64,000 bases of DNA from Ilumatobacteraceae bacterium (lineage in GTDB: Bacteria; Actinomycetota; Acidimicrobiia; Acidimicrobiales; Ilumatobacteraceae), in the NCBI GenBank assembly GCA_018401375.1, contig JAGYKR010000006.1:62001-126000 (forward strand). Reading direction: 5' to 3'. The notes below the pieces were generated by a model that saw nothing but the letters and a program-made list of their open reading frames with translations, did not search any database and was not told the origin of the DNA. A program made the position numbers and the translations under genes. Below, piece after piece: positions 1 to 8,264 of the stretch (position 1 is the stretch's first letter; the number at the start of each line of letters is the position of its first letter).

Positions 1-1121
1 CTGCATTGGAGCCGGCCGTTGAACTGGTCGGTGGAACCGTGCTCGGAATACGGGATCACATGGTCCACATCACATCGGTCGGCGGGCACATCGCAGCCTG
101 AGGGATGCGTGCAACGCCGATCACGGACCTCAATCGCCCTGCGGAGCGCCCCTGTAAAGCGACGTTTGGAGGAAACCGAAATCACCCGAGAAGGACCATC
201 AAAAAGTACGGTCTCGAGATCCGCTGCACCGATCCACTCCTCTAGGTGAGCCGGCGGAAGCACAACTCCTTCGGCGAGTTCACACAGGTGTGTGAAGGAG
301 TCCTCACCGAGGAGCACGGTGAACAACGGTCGTGGTGGCTTACTCCCTGAGGCTGCACTTGCCGAGCGACGTGCCATTTCCACCATTGCCAGCGCTCGGC
401 GTTCGGCCGGGGTGTGCTGTGTCCCGGCCGCTTCATCATCGAGACGAATCCGATTCTCCAATCGGTTCAGTTCGCTCATCACAATGCTGCCGTGAATCGG
501 ATTCAACTCGCCGGAGATCACGACGTTCTGATGGAAAGTGGAAGAGACGTGCAGGAAAGATTCATGGGCAGGCGGTGTGGGAGTGTCCGCCTCGGCATCC
601 ACAAGCTGCACCCAGTACTTCACGGTCTTAACAGCATCCACGAAACTGAGCGCCCGACATTGAGTGAGCAGATCAACCTCCGCCGTTGGATGGAGGTTCC
701 GTCGCTTCGATGTCAACGCCGATCCCAGGAGATCGAGATGGTCGAGGGAGATCTCATGAGCCAACAAAGCTGCCTTCGTGGCGGGAAGCTTTCGGAGGCG
801 ACGGGCACGCCGCATTTCCGCTCGAGCGGATCGCACTGCGCAGCGGGTCTCACGGGCGAGGCGCACGGCAGGATTCCGTGAGCCATCTACGGCCCAGATA
901 CCGGAACGATCCCAATGATCAAGAGCATCGGCTGCAACAGCCCCGAGCCGATGGCGCTGGCTTTCAAGGCCGACGGCGAGTTGGTGCCATGCCGCAGAAC
1001 TGAGGCTCTCTGGATCAAGACCTGCCAGCAGATCCACCGCATCTGTCAGCGCTCCGAGCGCAAGCAGATGATCCGGTATGAGGTTTTGTGTGAGATCTGG
1101 TGAGGGTTCCGCCGTTCCCAT
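1..1121 (-). CDS. DUF222/HNH endonuclease family protein (C-terminus cut by window edge)
   Basis: Reading the minus strand from ATG at 1121 gives an uninterrupted frame of about 373 codons that runs off the left edge, so the C-terminus is missing. The first ~300 residues match the DUF222 (13E12 repeat) pattern of helical, Arg/Ala-rich sequence. The last ~40 residues form an HNH nuclease core: RRCTHPSGCDVPADRCDVDH followed by VIPYSEHG, then an Asn and a Cys (FNGRLQC), with CxxxxGC/C zinc-ligand spacing. Such proteins are multicopy in actinobacteria and are often linked to mobile DNA; their function is unknown beyond presumed DNA cleavage. The divergent DsbA-like gene follows. The family is certain from the HNH core. 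The activity is inferred. Confidence 0.88.
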   Translation of the reverse strand, partial: MGTAEPSPDLTQNLIPDHLLALGALTDAVDLLAGLDPESLSSAAWHQLAVGLESQRHRLGAVAADALDHWDRSGIWAVDGSRNPAVRLARETRCAVRSARAEMRRARRLRKLPATKAALLAHEISLDHLDLLGSALTSKRRNLHPTAEVDLLTQCRALSFVDAVKTVKYWVQLVDAEADTPTPPAHESFLHVSSTFHQNVVISGELNPIHGSIVMSELNRLENRIRLDDEAAGTQHTPAERRALAMVEMARRSASAASGSKPPRPLFTVLLGEDSFTHLCELAEGVVLPPAHLEEWIGAADLETVLFDGPSRVISVSSKRRFTGALRRAIEVRDRRCTHPSGCDVPADRCDVDHVIPYSEHGSTDQFNGRLQC

Positions 1122-1226
1122 GACCACAACTTATCGAACATGTGTTCGCACCACAACTCCGTCGCCAAAAAAGTCCGGAGAGATTCCGGCAGGAATGAAT
1201 CCAACACCCTCAGGGTTACATGCCCC

Positions 1227-1826
1227 GTGACTCGCTCCTTTGCTCTGACCTTTGATTATCGCTGCCCGTACGCTCGCATTGCCCATGATCATGTTGTGGA
1301 GGGCCTGCGTGGCGGGGCCGACTGGAAGGTCACCTTTGTGCCTTTCTCCCTTGGTCAGTCTCATGTGGAGCCGGGTGAGCCCAGCGTCTGGGAGAACCCC
1401 GATCAAGACTCCGGCATCATCGCACAGCAGTTGGCGATAGCGATTCGTGACGGCCAACCCGACAGGTTCGTTGAGGCCCATCACGCATTATTTGAGCACC
1501 GCCATTCCGCCGCCGGCAGCCTGCGCGACCGAGAGATTCTCTCCGAGGTGGTTGCTGAAGTCGGAGTGGATGTTGGGGCGGCATGGGCCGATGTGGATTC
1601 GGGCCGGCCACTCGAAGTGTTTAAGGCCGAGCACACGGGCTACGCAGCGAGTCACGAAGTGTGGGGAGTGCCCACCTTCGTCATGGGCGCGGCAGCCGTC
1701 TTCGTGCGGCTGCTTGATCCCGCTGGGGGAGATCGCCAACTTGCCATCTCCACGGTGGATCGAATCTTGGACGCAATGGAGTGGGAGAACCTCAATGAGT
1801 TCAAGCACACCAGTGTGCCGCGCTGA
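1227..1826 (+). CDS. DsbA-family thioredoxin-fold oxidoreductase/isomerase
   Basis: The product is about 199 aa if translation begins at GTG 1227 (VTRSFALTFDYRCPYARIAH). An upstream ATG at 1140 adds 29 residues that look non-homologous. The start of the fold carries FDYRCPYA, where a single Cys takes the place of a CxxC pair, and VWGVPTFV supplies the cis-Pro loop. This matches the DsbA/2-hydroxychromene-2-carboxylate isomerase/FrnE group. There is no signal peptide, so it is probably cytoplasmic. The region AHHALFEHRHSAAGSLRDRE corresponds to the helical insertion of the family. The single-Cys active site argues against a classical disulfide oxidase and suggests a GST-kappa/HCCA-like or mycothiol-linked role. 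Substrate unknown. Confidence 0.75.
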   Translation: MTRSFALTFDYRCPYARIAHDHVVEGLRGGADWKVTFVPFSLGQSHVEPGEPSVWENPDQDSGIIAQQLAIAIRDGQPDRFVEAHHALFEHRHSAAGSLRDREILSEVVAEVGVDVGAAWADVDSGRPLEVFKAEHTGYAASHEVWGVPTFVMGAAAVFVRLLDPAGGDRQLAISTVDRILDAMEWENLNEFKHTSVPR

Positions 1827-1853
1827 TACAACGCTCTGGTCAGAATGCGCTGA

Positions 1854-2102
1854 TCAGTTTTTGGTGGCTAACAGGCTGCGCACATCGAGCAGCAGGTTGG
1901 TCACTTCGCTGGAAGACACAAGCTCACGCTGGAACATCTGAGTGAGCGCACCATCGATGATCGCAATGGCCTCACTCACCACTTCCGTGCGAGAGGCTGC
2001 CACTCCTTCAAGGCTGAGCGGCTGGTCGGATAGCTGCTGTGTTGTCACCCCCCTTACCGTACCGATCTTCTCTGCGATGCGCGCGGACCTACGATGTGTC
2101 AT
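1854..2102 (-). CDS. Small conserved-looking hypothetical protein
   Basis: This is a short frame of 82 codons from ATG 2102, or 64 codons from GTG 2048. I cannot assign a family. The part after the GTG (VTTQQLSDQPLSLEGVAASR onward) is an even, low-complexity-free helix-rich sequence ending LLLDVRSLLATKN, whereas the part before it is basic and may be untranslated. It is transcribed away from the SDR gene at 2103, and the longer version would start flush against that gene, which favours the GTG start. It could be a small regulatory or complex-stabilising protein. Nothing in the sequence decides this. Confidence 0.45.
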   Translation of the reverse strand: MTHRRSARIAEKIGTVRGVTTQQLSDQPLSLEGVAASRTEVVSEAIAIIDGALTQMFQRELVSSSEVTNLLLDVRSLLATKN

Positions 2103-2890
2103 ATGAAACTCACAGGTAAAAACATCGTGGTCACAGGGGCAGCCGGCGGGATCGGAGCGGCGCTTGCGCGGCGCTTCCACGCAGGCGGTGCCAATGTGGT
2201 GCTATCGGATCGCGACGGTCTCGCAGTAGTCAAAGATCAGCTCCCTGGCTCGGTTGAGGTGATCGCTGACATCGGTACCGAGGCCGGCAACATTCACCTG
2301 ATCAAGTCCGCCCAAGAGGCGTTCGGGCCGATCGATCTCTTCTTTGCCAATGCCGGCGTTGGCCTCGGCGGGGATCCAATGGCCCCCGAGGAGCATTGGG
2401 AAACTTCCATGAACGTGAACTTCCACGCGCATCGATGGGCTGCTCGTCATCTGCTCCCCGATTGGCTCGAGCGCGGCGAGGGCTACTTCTGCTCAACCGC
2501 TTCAGCGGCAGGGCTGCTTTCGCGCAGATCGGTTCGGCCACCTACAGCGTGTCCAAACATGCTGCGGTGGCCTTCGCCGAATGGATGTCCATCACCTACG
2601 GGGACAAGGGATTGCGCGTCTCCTGCCTGTGTCCACAGGGTGTTAACACCAACATGTTGAATGCCTCCGATGGTCTCGGAAACGCTTCGGGTGGCGATGT
2701 CGTGCGCGCCTCGGGGGCGGTGCTTGAGCCCGCTGATGTAGCCGACATAGTGGCTGATGCGATCGAACGTGAGCAGTTCTTGATCCTGCCGCACCCTGAG
2801 GTAGCGGGCTACCTCGCGCTCAAGGCCACCGAGCCCGAGCGTTGGCTGGGCGGGATGCGCAAGCTGCAGCGCCGGGTCATGGGTGCGTGA
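2103..2890 (+). pseudogene. Short-chain dehydrogenase/reductase, frameshifted
   Basis: Two overlapping frames together make one complete SDR of about 260 aa. The first (from ATG 2103, MKLTGKNIVVTGAAGGIGAA) has the TGxxxGIG cofactor motif, the acidic Asp of an NAD(H)-preferring Rossmann fold (LSDRDG) and FANAGVG. It leaves homology at about 2520. The second frame picks up immediately with QIGSATYSVSKHAAVAFAEW, which holds the catalytic YxxxK, and runs to the stop at 2890. Removing two bases in the CGCG stretch at 2520-2525 would restore one frame. Every catalytic element is preserved, so this is either a recent mutation or an assembly error. The substrate is not evident. Confidence 0.8.
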
Positions 2891-3340
2891 TCAGTTCTCC
2901 GGAACATTAAGGATCTGACCGACCACCGCTCCACCGTCAATGATGAACTCATGACCGGTGGAGTAGGTGGCATCGGCCAACAAGAACAGCAGCATCGCTG
3001 ACACTTCTGCTGGCTCTCCCACCCGTGCGATCGGTTGGGCCGCAGCGACATCTTTCAGACCATCGATCATCGGAGTGCGGATCGGACCAGGATGGATCAA
3101 GTTCGCGCGGATTCCGAGCGGCCCGAGTTCTAAGGCTGCCGTCTTTGTGAGGCCGCGTAGACCCCACTTACTGGCCACGTAGGCACCGATATTCGCGTAG
3201 CCCTGCAGTCCGGCGGTAGAGGAGATATTGACGATGGACCCGGCGGAAGTCATCGGGGGCTCTGGGTCTCGATGAGTTCCGAGCTGACGATGCCGGCGTT
3301 ATCGACGAGCACACCATAGCCCCTGAGGAGTTCTTCATAG
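2891..3340 (-). pseudogene. Truncated SDR oxidoreductase remnant
   Basis: The frame from 3253 to 2891 encodes the C-terminal half of a classical SDR: GSIVNISSTAGLQGY, the catalytic YVASKWGLRG, HPGPIRTPM and the C-terminal STGHEFIIDGGA. Upstream, in a different frame (about 3316-3254), is VLVDNAGIVSSELIETQ, the NNAG region of the same family, ending in a stop. About 30-40 residues between the two segments are missing, and the N-terminal TGxxxGIG Rossmann segment is absent up to the nudC stop at 3408. This is more than a single indel, so it looks like a genuine pseudogene. It converges with the frameshifted SDR at 2890 with no gap. Confidence 0.75.
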
Positions 3341-3407
3341 CGGTGATTCCTTTCGGTCCACCGTCAGTGGCCGATTACCGGGGAATCGACCCTTGGGCCA
3401 ATAGTCC

Positions 3408-4220
3408 CTATTCGCGCAGCCACTCCTCAATCAGTTTGCGGGCGATGGAGATGCCCGGCGGGATCATCGGGATCGCATCTTTGGCAAACCATGCAGCATC
3501 GGCGATCTCGCTCGGGTCACAGACGATGTCACCCTCGAGGTAGTCGGCTCTAAACCCGATCATCAGACTGTGTGGAAACGGCCAAGGTTGAGAGCCCCGA
3601 TATGAGGGTGCGGCCACGATCAGGCCCACTTCTTCTTCCACCTCTCTGACCACTGCGGCTTCAAGGGATTCTCCAGGCTCCACGAAACCGGCCAGGCATG
3701 AGTACATCGGAACTTTCCATTGCACCCCTCGGGCGAGCAGGGCTTCTTGGCCATCTCCGGGTGCGCCTCGGGTGACGAGGGTGATCATCGCCGGAGCGAG
3801 GCGTGGGAACGCCATCAGCCCACAGCCCGGACAGCGCATGGCCCGCTCCCCTTGCAATGGCTCGGTAGTTTGCCCGCAGCGACCGCAGAACTGATGGGTG
3901 CGCGCCCATTCGATCAGTTGCACCGCCCGGCCGGCGGCCAACCACTCATGTTCACTTGCTCGACCGTGATAACTGTAGAGATCCACGGCGGCGCCATCGC
4001 TTGGATCGGATCCCCGGGCTACCCCCACGGCCCACCACGGGGAACCATCCACCATGCCAACGAAATGCGGAACGGTGTCCGCCATGACCGGTTCGTCAGC
4101 GATCCACACCTTGGAGTCCACCACGTGCACATAGCGCGCCGTGCTCGGCGCATCGGCGGGTGGAGTGGTCAACAGGTGGAACCGGGGGTTCAAGGGCATT
4201 GCTGTTTCGTAGCAGGCCAT
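3408..4220 (-). CDS. nudC: NAD+ diphosphatase / NADH pyrophosphatase (NudC)
   Basis: The 270-aa protein hydrolyses NAD(H) to NMN(H) and AMP and, in characterised homologues, removes NAD caps from RNA. The domains are a variable N-terminal part, a four-Cys zinc ribbon (FCGRCGQ ... RCPGCGLMAFPR), then the Nudix domain with the Nudix box GFVEPGESLEAAVVREVEEE. It carries the NudC-specific SQPWPFPHSLM motif downstream of the box, which distinguishes it from generic Nudix enzymes. An alternative start at Met8 (4199) would drop seven weakly conserved residues. It is divergent from the SulP gene, with 85 bp between the starts holding the repeated 14-bp motif. Confidence 0.95.
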   Translation of the reverse strand: MACYETAMPLNPRFHLLTTPPADAPSTARYVHVVDSKVWIADEPVMADTVPHFVGMVDGSPWWAVGVARGSDPSDGAAVDLYSYHGRASEHEWLAAGRAVQLIEWARTHQFCGRCGQTTEPLQGERAMRCPGCGLMAFPRLAPAMITLVTRGAPGDGQEALLARGVQWKVPMYSCLAGFVEPGESLEAAVVREVEEEVGLIVAAPSYRGSQPWPFPHSLMIGFRADYLEGDIVCDPSEIADAAWFAKDAIPMIPPGISIARKLIEEWLRE

Positions 4221-4257
4221 CGGCCGCAGGCTGATATCGGGAGAGACCTGCTAACGT

Positions 4258-4271
4258 ATTGTCCGTACATT
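4258..4271 (+). promoter_or_regulatory. Copy 1 of 14-bp motif ATTGTCCGTACATT upstream of sulP
   Basis: The motif lies 34 bp before the SulP start codon and is identical to a 14-mer 24 bp before the MBL-rhodanese start (6019-6032). Its core TGTCCGTACA is an imperfect inverted repeat (TGTnCGnACA), as expected for a dimeric repressor. It also contains TACATT, which could serve as a TAnnnT -10 box, so the motif may be an operator overlapping a promoter. The GntR gene at 7440 is the obvious candidate ligand. That link is inference. Confidence 0.5.
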
Positions 4272-4305
4272 AGCCGTCCCCGTCGAACCACATGTTTGGA
4301 TCCCG

Positions 4306-6018
4306 ATGCCCTCTGCGCTGAACCGATTTCTCCCCATCACCGCTTGGGGTCCCCGATATCAGCGATCCGACCTGCGCGGTGATGTCTCGGCGGGTCTGAC
4401 CATCGCTGCGATGCTCATTCCTCAGGCCATGGCCTACGCCTTACTGGCCGGGCTGCCCCCAATCATCGGCCTCTACGCTGCAACCATCCCCGTCATCGTT
4501 TACGCATTGCTCGGGAGTTCGGGACAACTCGCCGTTGGACCGGTGGCGATCGTGTCCCTGTTGACGGCCACGGCGCTCGCGCCACTGGCCGAACAGGGAA
4601 CGGCTCTTTACATCCAAGCGGCTGCGGTCTTGGCCGTGATGGTGGGGGTGCTGCACGTCATCCTCGGTTTGGCGCGCCTGGGATTCGTGGTGAATTTCCT
4701 CTCCCATTCTGTGCTGGTCGGGTTTACTGCCGCAGCTGCGATCATCATCGGCTTTTCCCAGGTCAAGCACCTGTTCGGGGTAGCGCTCCCCCGCACCGAT
4801 TCCTTCGGCGCGAACCTGGTCGAGCTGTCCCGGGCACTACCAGATGCGCACGGTCTCACCATGATCGTCGGCCTCGGATCATTTGTGCTGTTGATGGCTC
4901 TCAAGAAGTGGTTCCGGGCCATTCCTGGGGCCTTTGTCTTAGTGGTGGTGATCACCACCACATCAGCGGTGGTCGATCTCTCGGGTCGGGGTGTGGCGGT
5001 TGTGGGCTCGATTCCCGCAGGTCTCCTCCAGATCTCCCTTCCCGGCTTCGACGGCGGGTTGATCCGCTCGCTCGTGGCCACCGCAATCATCATCACCATG
5101 GTCGGCTTCATGGAATCGGTGGCCGTAGCCAAGGTCTATGCGCGCCGCAACCGATACGAGATCGTTCCTAATCAGGAGTTGATTGCGCTCGGTGGCGCAA
5201 ACATCGCCGCCGGGTTGACCGGCGGGTATCCGGTCACTGGTGGATTTTCACGTACCGCCGTTAACGCCAATGCCGGCGCCCGCACTCCGCTGGCCTCATT
5301 GATTTCGGCCGGTCTCGTACTCGCGACTCTGGCACTGTTCACGCCCTTATTTGAGCCACTCCCACAAGCGGCCTTGGGCGCAATCATCATCATGGCGGTG
5401 ATCAACCTCGTGGATGTGGCCGAGATGCGCCATATCGCCAAGGTGAAGCGCAGCGATCTGGTGACGCTCATCGTCTCGTTTGCGGCGACCTTAATCGCCG
5501 GTATCGAACTCGGGATCGCGATTGCCGTCGTGGCCTCAATGTTGGCAGTGTTTTGGCGGTTGTCCACACCGCATACCGCCGTGCTCGGCCGGTTGCCAGG
5601 CACGACGACCTATCGCAACTTGGCCCGCTTCCCTGAGGCCGAGACCATTGCGGGAATCCGTGCGATCCGCATCGACGCCGAGTTCAGTTTCGTCAACGCT
5701 GCCTTCGTCAAGAAACTGCTGCTCGCCCAGGCCGCTGAGGCCCGATCAAATAATCCCGGACCGCATCGATCAGCACTCATCCTCGATTGCTCGGGCATCA
5801 ATGATCTCGATATCACGAGCATTGCGATGTTGACCGAAGTGCTCGAAGAGCTCTCCGCCCACAACGTTGACCTGCACCTATCGGAGGTTCGTGGGCCGAT
5901 TCGCGATGTGTTGCACGATGCCCATCTTTGGGATCGCTTCACCGATCGGATCCATCACAGCACCGAAGATGCGGTGCTCGCAGCATCGGGGGTTGACGAT
6001 GCACCCCCACCTCGCTAG
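4306..6018 (+). CDS. SulP-family inorganic anion transporter with STAS domain
   Basis: This is a 570-aa inner-membrane transporter of the SLC26/SulP family, typically moving sulfate or bicarbonate. The N-terminal half holds the signature AGLTIAAMLIPQAMAYALLA and many hydrophobic spans. The second conserved block is GGYPVTGGFSRTAVNANAGA at about residues 305-325. The C-terminal ~130 residues form a cytoplasmic STAS domain (SALILDCSGINDLDITSIAM). Length is normal for the family. The next gene, an MBL-fold persulfide dioxygenase with rhodanese domains, starts 38 bp downstream and carries the same upstream motif, so a sulfur-anion (sulfate or sulfite) substrate is more likely here than bicarbonate. 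That choice is inferred from context. Confidence 0.92.
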   Translation: MPSALNRFLPITAWGPRYQRSDLRGDVSAGLTIAAMLIPQAMAYALLAGLPPIIGLYAATIPVIVYALLGSSGQLAVGPVAIVSLLTATALAPLAEQGTALYIQAAAVLAVMVGVLHVILGLARLGFVVNFLSHSVLVGFTAAAAIIIGFSQVKHLFGVALPRTDSFGANLVELSRALPDAHGLTMIVGLGSFVLLMALKKWFRAIPGAFVLVVVITTTSAVVDLSGRGVAVVGSIPAGLLQISLPGFDGGLIRSLVATAIIITMVGFMESVAVAKVYARRNRYEIVPNQELIALGGANIAAGLTGGYPVTGGFSRTAVNANAGARTPLASLISAGLVLATLALFTPLFEPLPQAALGAIIIMAVINLVDVAEMRHIAKVKRSDLVTLIVSFAATLIAGIELGIAIAVVASMLAVFWRLSTPHTAVLGRLPGTTTYRNLARFPEAETIAGIRAIRIDAEFSFVNAAFVKKLLLAQAAEARSNNPGPHRSALILDCSGINDLDITSIAMLTEVLEELSAHNVDLHLSEVRGPIRDVLHDAHLWDRFTDRIHHSTEDAVLAASGVDDAPPPR

Positions 6019-6032
6019 ATTGTCCGTACATT
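6019..6032 (+). promoter_or_regulatory. Copy 2 of 14-bp motif ATTGTCCGTACATT upstream of the MBL-rhodanese gene
   Basis: Identical to positions 4258-4271 and placed directly after the sulP stop codon (6016-6018), 24 bp before the next ATG. Its position in a 38-bp intergenic gap suggests an internal promoter/operator, so that the second gene can be expressed separately from sulP but under the same control. A GAGGAG ribosome-binding site follows at 6045-6050. Confidence 0.5.
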
Positions 6033-6056
6033 TGCTTTCGCCCTGAGGAGCCACCG

Positions 6057-7436
6057 ATGAAATTTGACCAGTACTACCTCGAATGCCTGTCCCACGCCTC
6101 GTACATGATCGGCGATGAGACCACCGGCCGAGCCGTGGTCGTGGACCCCCAGCGTGACATCAATCAGTACATCGCCGATGCCGAGGCCGCCGGGATGAAC
6201 ATCGAAATGATCATCGAAACCCACTTCCATGCGGATTTTCTGTCCGGACACCTCGAACTCGCCGAGGCCACAGGCGCAGAGATCTGCTACTCCTCCGTGG
6301 CCGAGCCCGAGTTCCCACATCGCAAGATGGCCGATGGCGAAAAGGTCAGCTTGGGTGAGATCACCCTCGAGTTCCGACACACCCCGGGCCACACCCCTGA
6401 ATCCATGAGCATCGTGGTCTGGGAAAAGCCCTCTGACACCGCCCCTTATGCAGTGCTCACTGGCGACACCTTGTTTGTTGGGGATGTGGGCCGTCCTGAC
6501 CTGTTGGCCTCAATTGGCTTCAGCCGTGACGAGCTCGCCGACATGCTCTATGACTCGATCAAAAACAAACTGATGACCCTGCCCGATGCCACGAGGATCT
6601 ACCCGGCCCACGGCGCCGGATCCGCCTGTGGCAAGAACCTGTCCACAGAGTTGTGGTCAACGATCGGCTCACAGCGTCTCACGAACTACGCCGTCAAGGC
6701 CGCCGATAAGGACACCTTCATTGCGCTCGTCACCGAGGGCCAGCCACCAGCGCCCGAATACTTCGTCTACAACGCAATCCTGAACCGCCAGAATCGCAAA
6801 CTCCTCGATGAGGAAGGCGTCCCACTCGAGATGTCGTTCGCCGAGGTCACCGCTGCAATTTCTGATGGCGCAGTGCTGATCGACGGCCGGGATTCTGAGG
6901 ACTTCGCCCGCGGCCACTTTAAGAGTGCGATCAACGTCGGCCTCGCCGGCCGCTACGCCGAGTTTGCCGGATCCATTATCAAGCCTGATGTGGACCTGAT
7001 CTTGATGGTGGACGATGGATTCGAACTCGAGGCCAAAACCCGTCTCGGCCGGATCGGCTTTGACCGGGTCATCGGCGTGCTCGCCCAGCCCCTCAAAGCG
7101 ATGCTGGATCACCAGGATCAGGTGCAGACCGCATCCCGCCTGACGGTGGTGGACTTTGCTGAGCGTCAGCGCGAAATCTCACATCTGCAGGTCGTGGATG
7201 TCCGCAACCCAGGCGAGGTGGCCGACGGAGCGATTCCCGATGCCATCGCCATCCCGGTGGGCCAGCTACCCGCCCGAGTGGCGGAACTGGACCCGAGCCG
7301 CCCGACCGTGGTCTACTGCGCCGGTGGATACCGCTCTTCTGTGGCCGCCAGCCTGCTCCGCCACCGCGGTTTTGCTGACGTCTCCGATGTCCGAGGCGGC
7401 TACAACGCCTGGATCGAAACTGTGCAGTCGGCCTGA
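6057..7436 (+). CDS. MBL-fold persulfide dioxygenase (ETHE1-like) fused to two rhodanese domains
   Basis: This 459-aa cytoplasmic enzyme probably oxidises glutathione/mycothiol persulfide to sulfite and handles sulfane sulfur. Residues 1-~240 are a metallo-beta-lactamase fold with the metal motif THFHADFLSGH, the second His in RHTPGHTPES, the Asp in TGDTLFVGDVGR, and PAHGAGSACG. Residues ~255-350 are a first rhodanese domain without a catalytic Cys (LILMVDDGFELEAK in its place). Residues ~365-459 are a second rhodanese with the active-site loop YCAGGYRSS. The fusion lets sulfane sulfur pass from rhodanese to dioxygenase. It lies between SulP and a GntR regulator, and a GAGGAG ribosome-binding site at 6045-6050 supports the start. 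Confidence 0.9.
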   Translation: MKFDQYYLECLSHASYMIGDETTGRAVVVDPQRDINQYIADAEAAGMNIEMIIETHFHADFLSGHLELAEATGAEICYSSVAEPEFPHRKMADGEKVSLGEITLEFRHTPGHTPESMSIVVWEKPSDTAPYAVLTGDTLFVGDVGRPDLLASIGFSRDELADMLYDSIKNKLMTLPDATRIYPAHGAGSACGKNLSTELWSTIGSQRLTNYAVKAADKDTFIALVTEGQPPAPEYFVYNAILNRQNRKLLDEEGVPLEMSFAEVTAAISDGAVLIDGRDSEDFARGHFKSAINVGLAGRYAEFAGSIIKPDVDLILMVDDGFELEAKTRLGRIGFDRVIGVLAQPLKAMLDHQDQVQTASRLTVVDFAERQREISHLQVVDVRNPGEVADGAIPDAIAIPVGQLPARVAELDPSRPTVVYCAGGYRSSVAASLLRHRGFADVSDVRGGYNAWIETVQSA

Positions 7437-7439
7437 ACC

Positions 7440-8234
7440 ATGACAATGACCGCCCCTGAATCATTTGCGGTCGGGGCTCAGGCCCTGGATCGAACGGCAA
7501 AGGGATCACTGTGGGTGCAGCTCGAGGCCGAACTACGGGGCCGGATCGAGCGCGGGGATTTCGATCACCGCTTCCCGACCGATCACGAGTTGATGGAGAT
7601 CTACGAGGTGAGCCGCCACACGGTGCGCCATGCGATCTCCTCCCTCGACACCCAGGGTCTCGTCACCCGGCGTCGTGGCGTGGGCTCGGAGGTGAACCGC
7701 AGCCGCTTCGAGCAGACGCTCGGGTCCCTCTACAGCTTGTTCCAGGTAGTGGAGGCCGCCGGTGTGGAGCAGCGCAGCGTGGTGTTAGCCCTCGAACTCA
7801 CCACTGACGCGGTAGCTGCTGGCCATCTCGAATGCAAACCTGACACACCGTTGGTGTACCTCGCTCGGGTGCGTCTGGCTGGGGATCAACCGCTAGCTCT
7901 GGATCGGATCTGGATGCCAGCCTCGCTCGCAGCCCCCCTATTGGAGGTGGATTTCTCCCACACCGCCCTTTACACCGAACTCGAGCGGGTCGCCGGCCAG
8001 CGGCCACGATCGGGGTGGGAGCGCATCACGCCTGCTGTGGTCCAAGGGTCCGATGCAGACCTCCTCGAGGTGGAACCCGGGTCAGCGGTATTTTCTCTTG
8101 AACGGCTCGGTGTGTGCCACCTCTGCCCGTTGGAGTGGCGGGTCACGTTGATCCGCGGTGACCGGTTCAGTTTTGTGTCCGATTGGAGTACCGGCCGCCA
8201 CAGCGACCTTCGATTTGAGACCACCGCTTACTGA
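7440..8234 (+). CDS. GntR-family (HutC/UTRA) transcriptional regulator
   Basis: This 264-aa protein has an N-terminal winged helix (residues ~20-90; RIERGDFDHRFPTDHELMEI then YEVSRHTVRHAISSL, the recognition helix region) and a C-terminal UTRA-like effector domain of the HutC subfamily (LVYLARVRLAGDQPLALDRI). The start codon is 3 bp after the stop of the MBL-rhodanese gene, so the two are almost certainly cotranscribed. It is a good candidate for the factor that reads the paired 14-bp motifs upstream of sulP and the dioxygenase gene, and so senses sulfur status. The C-terminal pair CHLC in LGVCHLCPLEW is unusual and could sense thiol/persulfide state. That last point is speculation. Confidence 0.88.
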   Translation: MTMTAPESFAVGAQALDRTAKGSLWVQLEAELRGRIERGDFDHRFPTDHELMEIYEVSRHTVRHAISSLDTQGLVTRRRGVGSEVNRSRFEQTLGSLYSLFQVVEAAGVEQRSVVLALELTTDAVAAGHLECKPDTPLVYLARVRLAGDQPLALDRIWMPASLAAPLLEVDFSHTALYTELERVAGQRPRSGWERITPAVVQGSDADLLEVEPGSAVFSLERLGVCHLCPLEWRVTLIRGDRFSFVSDWSTGRHSDLRFETTAY

Positions 8235-8264
8235 TCGAGCGGACAAAATCCCTAGTGTGGGGTC

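Noticed and set aside
1140-1226. N-terminal extension of the DsbA-like gene from ATG 1140
   Set aside because: The 29 extra residues are basic and non-hydrophobic, match no thioredoxin-fold leader, and GTG 1227 lies right at the start of the recognisable domain.
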